Shown piece after piece: positions 58,668-64,000 of a DNA stretch of 64,000 nucleotides. How positions within the stretch are numbered: position 1 is the first letter of the stretch; every line of letters starts with the position of its first letter. The notes below the pieces were generated by a model. That model ran no database searches. It had not been told where the DNA came from and saw only the letters and a program-made list of their open reading frames with translations. A program made the position numbers and the translations under genes. This DNA is from Buddleja alternifolia (taxonomy: Eukaryota; Streptophyta; Magnoliopsida; Lamiales; Scrophulariaceae): NCBI GenBank assembly GCA_019426215.1, contig CM033408.1:28623953-28687952 (forward strand). Direction: 5' to 3'.

Positions 58668-60035
58668 CAATAGACCCTGAAGTTTTTCAACTTCAAAAAA
58701 TTTCGCACTTAAAATATTTTGAACGCTTAAGAAAAAGTTGACACTAACTGAGCGTCGACTGAAGACTGTTTTTAAAAGTTAACTTAGACACGAGTTTTGA
58801 ATACTTAATCAAATTAGGATTAAGCCTCCAGTGCTTATATTAGCACATCAGAATAGATTTTAGTCTTCTTAAGTTGAGAATTGGAGCACTCAGGTTTTTA
58901 CTTAGTTGCTTGAACTTGAATGCAGGTAAAAGTGATGAGTATATTATGTTTTTATGTAGGATGAGCATTGAAATACAAGCAATGAACAATAAAGTAAATA
59001 ACATAGCAATTTGTAAGGTTCAATGGGTTTATGTAATCTCAGCTACCTCATTCTTCTCATTTTTCACTTGGAGGAATTTACTAATTAATTTTCAAAGAAT
59101 CACACCGATTTCTTCTGCAATACAATGAATAGAAGAGGGCAATCTCTAGCTCCTTGGTCACACAGATTTCAGCACTTGAGAGGTCCTTGAATCACGCTTC
59201 TTTCACATAGAAATAATGTTGATCTTCATCTTTGTCTTCGATGTTGGAAGGTTTGTCAAAAAGTTTGTTTGATTAACTCAAACTTGGAATATCTCAGTAG
59301 TAGTGTAGGTTCTTATTTGGAAGATGTTTTGAGATGTATTTGAATGTCTTAGGGATGATGGAAAAACTTGAAGAATATTGGCTATGGAACTTGAGCTTTT
59401 CTGAAGGTTAAGCTTAAGACTTGAATGCAACAATGTTTTGACTTGTATGCTCAGAAATGTGTTCTTTGTAACTAGGCTTGTTGCTGGAAGTCTTATTTAT
59501 AGGCAATATTGGAAAAAGGGTCGGTTTGACACACTTAGGGGCGTGTGCCTTTCACTGTGGGGAGTGAATAACCTTGTCTTTTATCCCTGAAATTCTGCTG
59601 CAAAAGTTGGTACGACAAACTCTGTCTTCTAACAGTCCAATGGGGAAGACTCATCCGTATGTCCAAGAGTATTTATCACAACTAAGGCTCTTATCAACAT
59701 TTAATCCATTTGAAATAAATGTCCATTAGAATTTAATGCTCGTCCAATAATTGCATTTAATCTGTCTTATGGACACTCATTCAACCCTGAATGTTCTTCA
59801 ATACTTGACTTTGCTTCGACGCTTGTCAATGCTTCTATAGATCTTTTTCTTCTTAAGACTTAAGGCTCGTGGTATTCAAACTTGACTTGATAAACTCACC
59901 TAGAATTCTATCAACGCTTAAGAGTTCAGATGCTAAGCTAACAAATGAAAGAAACTAAAAGGCCTTATACAACTCTAACTTCAAAGCCTATACATATTTT
60001 TATTAAAAACAACTTACATAACTTAAGGTCTAACA

Positions 60036-61195
60036 AAACCCTACTACCCTAAGCCTAATTTTAGCAATTCCTTCTCCTTAATTAATTAAAACTTACTATG
60101 TTTTTATTAATTTTGAAACTTGCTACTACCCTAAGACTAATTTTCCCAAAATGTTTCGGGGAGCCAATGTGTATAATTTAAAAAAATGGTAGAGGGGTAT
60201 TTTGATATTTTTTGTTTTATGGGTAAATTTTTGAAGAATTACGCATATCATAGGGGATCGTATGTAGTTTTCCCAATAAAGTAAATTTATTTTTTGTCCC
60301 ACACTATCCCACTACTATACACATCATAATCTTATTATTATAATAATTATTGTTCTAATCTTCGTCATTATTAACAATTTATGAATGATCTTTTACTTAC
60401 TTCAACGACTTATGTTTAAAAGTAAAATCTACCATTTTATAAGAATTCAAATAAACTTTTGGGGTTGGGGGAATCCAATTTGCTCCATGTGATATACCGA
60501 ATTCTTCAAAAACCTCTCTGTGAAATAAAATTATTACTAAACCCCCCTAAAAAATTAAAGAGCAATTTACCCCTTATGCACTTGCAGAAAATTATAACCA
60601 TTCGCAAACAGCGGTAGGTGTCTAGTGCAAGGATGGTGATAATTTTTGTTTCACATGGAGATTTTTAAAGAATTCGGTATATCATAAGGTAAATTGGATT
60701 TTTTCTAAACTTTGACCAAAACCCTCTTAATTAATTTGGTGGATATTTTGAAATTAAAACTATGCAGTTGGCAAGTGCAAGGATGGTACCATCGGGAATA
60801 GCCAACCTCAATCCCACTACACAAGCTCTCATAGTCTCACCTGGTCAGTATAGTTAATTGGATTGTAGAAAAAATCACTCTGTTATGATACCTAATTACA
60901 TATATATACTTAGTAAATAATATGGTTTATTTAGCATCAAATATGATGCTACATAATCAAATTATCTTTAAAAATATTATTGCAATTTTGACAGTGGCTG
61001 GAATTGTATATTTCATTGTGGCTGACAAGACTATTCTCACAAACGGCGCGTTGAAACTCCTTCAACCGCGCCAACATTGAAGCTTGATCCGCAAGTTGCG
61101 CCTTATAGATATGGTCATTCTCAAAAGTTCTCGAGAGCTAGAATTTGTGAAATAATTATACTCATAAAAATATTCTCAAAAGTTTTTTATGGAGC
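60036..61195. other. Intergenic DNA with a foldback MITE candidate
   Basis: About 60471-60702 has inverted arms (AATCCAATTTGCTCCATGTG and, read inward from the right, AATCCAATTTACCTTATGAT). No clean target duplication was found. The rest is unassigned. Confidence 0.45.
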
Positions 61196-61438
61196 ATCAA
61201 GCCCCTTATCCATCAATTTCAGAATGCTTTCAAGTCCCTTTCGGAGTTGGGACCTTTAATTAACGATGTTCGTTTCTTTAGTTCTTCGATTTCCTCTTGT
61301 GCTTTTGCTTTTGTTAGACGTTCGGGTAACCAAGTGGCCCATTTCATTGCTCGTTCAGCGTTGGGGAACCAAGAGGGTGTTCTTGGTCTCCCTCATCTTG
61401 CTTTTGATGCACTTGTTTCAGATTCTATTGCTGAGTAA
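61196..61438 (+). pseudogene. LINE-derived RNase H-like fragment
   Basis: An open frame ending at 61438 contains FVRRSGNQVAHFIARSAL, which matches the C-terminal helix of the RVT_3-type RNase H domain found at the end of plant LINE polyproteins (pattern V-x-R-x-x-N-x-V-A-H-x-L-A). The upstream active-site residues are missing. It is a 5'-truncated remnant. Confidence 0.65.
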
Positions 61439-61635
61439 TATATTATCGTGGTTTCTTCAAAAAAAATTGACATATAGGAAAAATTACAATCAAAGATCAA
61501 TTTAATCAACACAAAATCAATTCTTTTTTTAATGAATCGCTACGCCATGTTAGAGAGTTTATAAGCTTTTAGTGTCGAAAAGTTGTTTTTGGAGCTTATA
61601 AGTTATCTATCTAATAAGTTTTTTTAAAATCAAAC

Positions 61636-61811
61636 CTCTCGATCCAATGGTATAAGGCTGTCATTGGGACAACTTGCGGTCGATGCTGGAGCTCGATTTC
61701 CGGCATTGTCCAAATAATGTTTGGCCAGCGGCAACCACACATCGTGAGCGGGAATTAGTCGAGGTGCGCGTAAAGTTGGCCCCGGACACCCCGTGGGTAA
61801 AAAAAAAAAAG
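61636..61811 (+). mobile_element. SINE with GTCGAGGTGCGCGTAAAG-type 3' region
   Basis: A head with a degenerate B box (GAGCTCGATTTCC) is followed by GGAATTAGTCGAGGTGCGCG and GGCCCCGGACACCCCGTGGG and an A tract. The body resembles the 3' body of widespread plant SINEs. The A box is unclear. Confidence 0.65.
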
Positions 61812-62529
61812 TCTTTTTAAAAATAAGTTTGGGGTTTACTTATCTCTTACAAGATTATAAGTTGTTTCACCAAGGAAATAAAAAAATCAAACACTTTGTA
61901 AAAGTTTATAAACAATTTATAAGCTGTTTTAAGAGTTTATAAGTTAAACACCAAGCTATTCTGTGAGTCTCGTTTTCTGAGAAATTGTATTTTTTGTCCC
62001 ATAATTTTGCTTAAGTTCAATTTTGGTATCATTCCTTACAAATCTCTCACATTTAGTCTTATAAAATATCTCATATTTAGTTTCAACCGAAGTTTTCATC
62101 CAAAATATTAACGATTAATTTCGTTAGTCAACCTTTTGATCGATTTTTTGGGGAAGTATTCATGCATGAATGCATCCATACACTCATTATATTCAATATT
62201 ATGATATTTCGATTCACTATTACATATCACTTCCACACACAATTTTCCCAAAAAAAACCTGGTCAAAAAATTAATTAACAGAGTTGACTATTAAATTTTG
62301 GAAGAAAACTTTGGTGGAGACTAAATGTGAAACATTTTGAGAGTTCCATGACGAAGAGAAATCCGTAACGAATCGATCCAAAATTGAAATTAAGCAAAGT
62401 TACTATACCAAAAATATTATAATTTTTCCTATTGCCTACCTTTTCTTTTTAATCTTAAACCGAAATATATGCGGGTGACAAAATCTTCAATCTGCAACAA
62501 ACAAAGGGTAGTAATAAATCCAAACAAAG
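61812..62529. other. Upstream region of the gene at the right edge
   Basis: AT-rich DNA with no other gene. It should hold the promoter and leader of the gene starting at 62530. Confidence 0.4.
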
Positions 62530-64000
62530 ATGAGTTTATCTCTGCTGCAAGGCTACTCCTCCGCTGAAGAAGAAGAAGACGACGAACAACAGCTATTGCA
62601 AGAGGAAATTTCATCAGATGACGAAGAAAACGACGCCGTTCCGAAGACCACTCGATCGTACAAACCCTTGTTCGATCCCAATCCAGCCTCCTCTTCCGCT
62701 TTGCCCTCCGCTTTCGACGCATTCTCCGAAGTAAATATTTACAATTTTATTGCACAATTTGTGTTTCTGTTTCGTTTCTGAAATCTAGGGTTTTTTTTTT
62801 TTTTGCTCGAATTCTTATTATTTTTTGGTGGGGGAACAAAAAATATTGGAGATTTCAGGGCCGCCGCAGTTTCTAAACAATAGTGTTCAAGGAGATGCGC
62901 CTAAAGAGGATGTGCCACGGTGGAGGCATGGCAGGAAGAGAAATCGTAAAGAAAAACAAGATTTGCCTGCAGGTTGATTTTCTTTATTATATATATATGT
63001 ATGATGTATATATCTTTTGTTTTCAAAGTATAATATTGATTTCAATTGCTTTGGTTGAGTAGTAGCATTTATGATTTCCTTTTGAGAAACTTTGTTACAT
63101 TCTTTTTGCAGTAGTGGGGTTCTTAATTTGTTCTCAATAATCGAAATTTGTATAACACTAGTGCTAAGGAGGATGAAAAGAATACACGAATGCTCGGTTT
63201 TAATAGAATGTTTCTGCTTTTCTAACTTTTCCAAGTATATTTCGTCCTCTTGCCCGGCCCCCCTTTACATTTGGGGATGTTTCAAAACTTGAGTCTGTAA
63301 TACGAAGTTCGATTAGTTTTGTTACAGTTTTACTATTGCACTGGACCAAGAGATTTTCCCACCCTAAAGTGTACACTGTACAAGATGAAAACAGAAGAAC
63401 ATCAGTGTAAATCTTTAACTACGGTCAAATACTTTTTTTTCTTTTCCTTTTAGTCCACTTCAAGTCGTTGATGTAGTTGTGTTGTGTCTTTTAACCGATC
63501 CTTTACACTCTATCTTCTTGTGCTCAGTTTGCATTTCTTCTCAGGGAATTGCATTTAACATCCTGTTTTGAAGTAATGGAACTCTGAGCAAATTAATTTG
63601 CTGCTTGGTATAAGTAAAAGGACTTTATTTCTGGATCATTTGCTTATAATTGGCTTGCTGCTTGATTTGCATTACCTAGTTATCACAGTTAGATGTTTGA
63701 TTGTACTTATTAATTCAGAAAAAGAAGCATTATGATGTGCTCAGTGAAAAATTGTCTCTGGACCATATCAGTAAGGAACATCAAATTTGTCCTGGTGCTT
63801 CTGATTGCCTTATTGACATTTTTACACTTCGGTATTTGGTATTTTCGGTTGTTCGTAGGTGCTGTAGTGGAGTCTAAGGCTCACTTAGTTGGGATTCATG
63901 AGAGAGTCAGAAGCGACGTTGAAAACAATGCCAGTGGTTCTGTGAAAGCCACTGCACAAGGTGGGAAGCGCGTTGCAACCGTTGGCAACCCTAGTGCAGA
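62530..64000 (+). CDS. Unidentified conserved-looking plant protein, 5' part only
   Basis: The gene runs off the window. Proposed exons: 62530-62730, 62852-62972 and 63859 onward, all in frame. The protein begins MSLSLLQGYSSAEEEEDDEQ, with an acidic first ~45 residues, then RSYKPLFDPNP, SALPSAFDAFSE, a short GPPQFLNN stretch, a basic patch (RWRHGRKRNRKEKQ) and VVESKAHLVGIHERVRSDVE. The exon 2 start at 62852 is my choice because it restores ISGPPQFLNN in frame; its acceptor (GGAG) is weak, and an alternative at 62870 (CCGCAG) also keeps the frame. The acidic N-terminus plus basic patch suggests a nuclear protein, with a faint resemblance to PRCC-like proteins, but I do not recognise it. Confidence 0.7.

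Larger units (their letters stand above)
57699..60035. repeat. Head-to-head inverted pair of LTR-like sequences
   Basis: About 57699-58620 and the complement of about 59245-60035 match over most of their length, at perhaps 75-80% by eye. Shared landmarks are GATAGAATTCTAGGTGAGT, TGACAAGCGTCGAAGCAA, AAATGCAATTATTG, ACCAACTTTTGCAG, TTGCCTATAAATA and GACTTCCAGCAACAAGCC. The right copy starts TGTTAGACCTTAAG, a common plant LTR beginning, and each has a CCTATAAATA TATA-like motif. The copies face opposite ways around a ~620-bp centre that includes a 24-nt G run. They could be two LTRs inserted in opposite orientation or the arms of a giant foldback element. No polyprotein frame was found. Confidence 0.7.

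Overview
This window is nuclear DNA from a flowering plant, most likely a eudicot. The evidence is spliced genes with GT-AG introns, a plastid-targeted photosystem II antenna gene, a plant-type sulfate transporter, AT-rich intergenic DNA and a dense set of plant transposable elements. No operon, CRISPR array, phage or plasmid signal was seen. All splice models, repeat boundaries and identities were worked out by eye.

Genes, left to right: (1) a complete 13-exon group-1 sulfate transporter (7668-13550, +, 650 aa); (2) a convergent three-exon GPI-anchored lipid-transfer protein with a 27-nt middle exon (14118-16071, -, 184 aa); (3) a two-exon CP24/Lhcb6 chlorophyll a/b protein (27253-31011, +, 258 aa) whose 3-kb intron is mostly one Helitron; (4) convergent to it, a four-exon plastid FabZ-type 3-hydroxyacyl-ACP dehydratase (31976-35969, -, 230 aa); (5) an apparently intronless hyccin-family gene (42929-44146, +, 405 aa); (6) a two-exon LRR receptor-like kinase with a probable pseudokinase domain (46521-49223, +, 637 aa); (7) the 5' end of an unidentified acidic-to-basic protein running off the right edge (62530 onward, +).

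Between and inside the genes lies a transposon-rich landscape. Several elements have recognisable ends and target-site duplications: a Mutator-like element with ~320-bp inverted repeats (1653-3347), hAT-type elements (17605-18246, 21038-22074), short elements with 9-bp duplications (26372-26946, 32296-32548, 34840-35361), two Helitrons (27985-30366 and 50985-53871), and a non-autonomous LTR retrotransposon (37780-41630) inserted in a LINE relic. There are also a copia relic in a sulfate-transporter intron, SINEs, and a head-to-head pair of LTR-like sequences (57699-60035).

The genes do not form a pathway. Two pairs (sulfate transporter/LTPG and CP24/FabZ) are convergent; CP24 and FabZ both act in the chloroplast but in unrelated processes. 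No clearly new biological system was found. The observations most worth following are a 92-bp copy of the sulfate transporter's own 5' leader and start codon inside its third intron, and a ~390-bp inverted duplication at 54401-54789 with the architecture of a young hairpin small-RNA locus.
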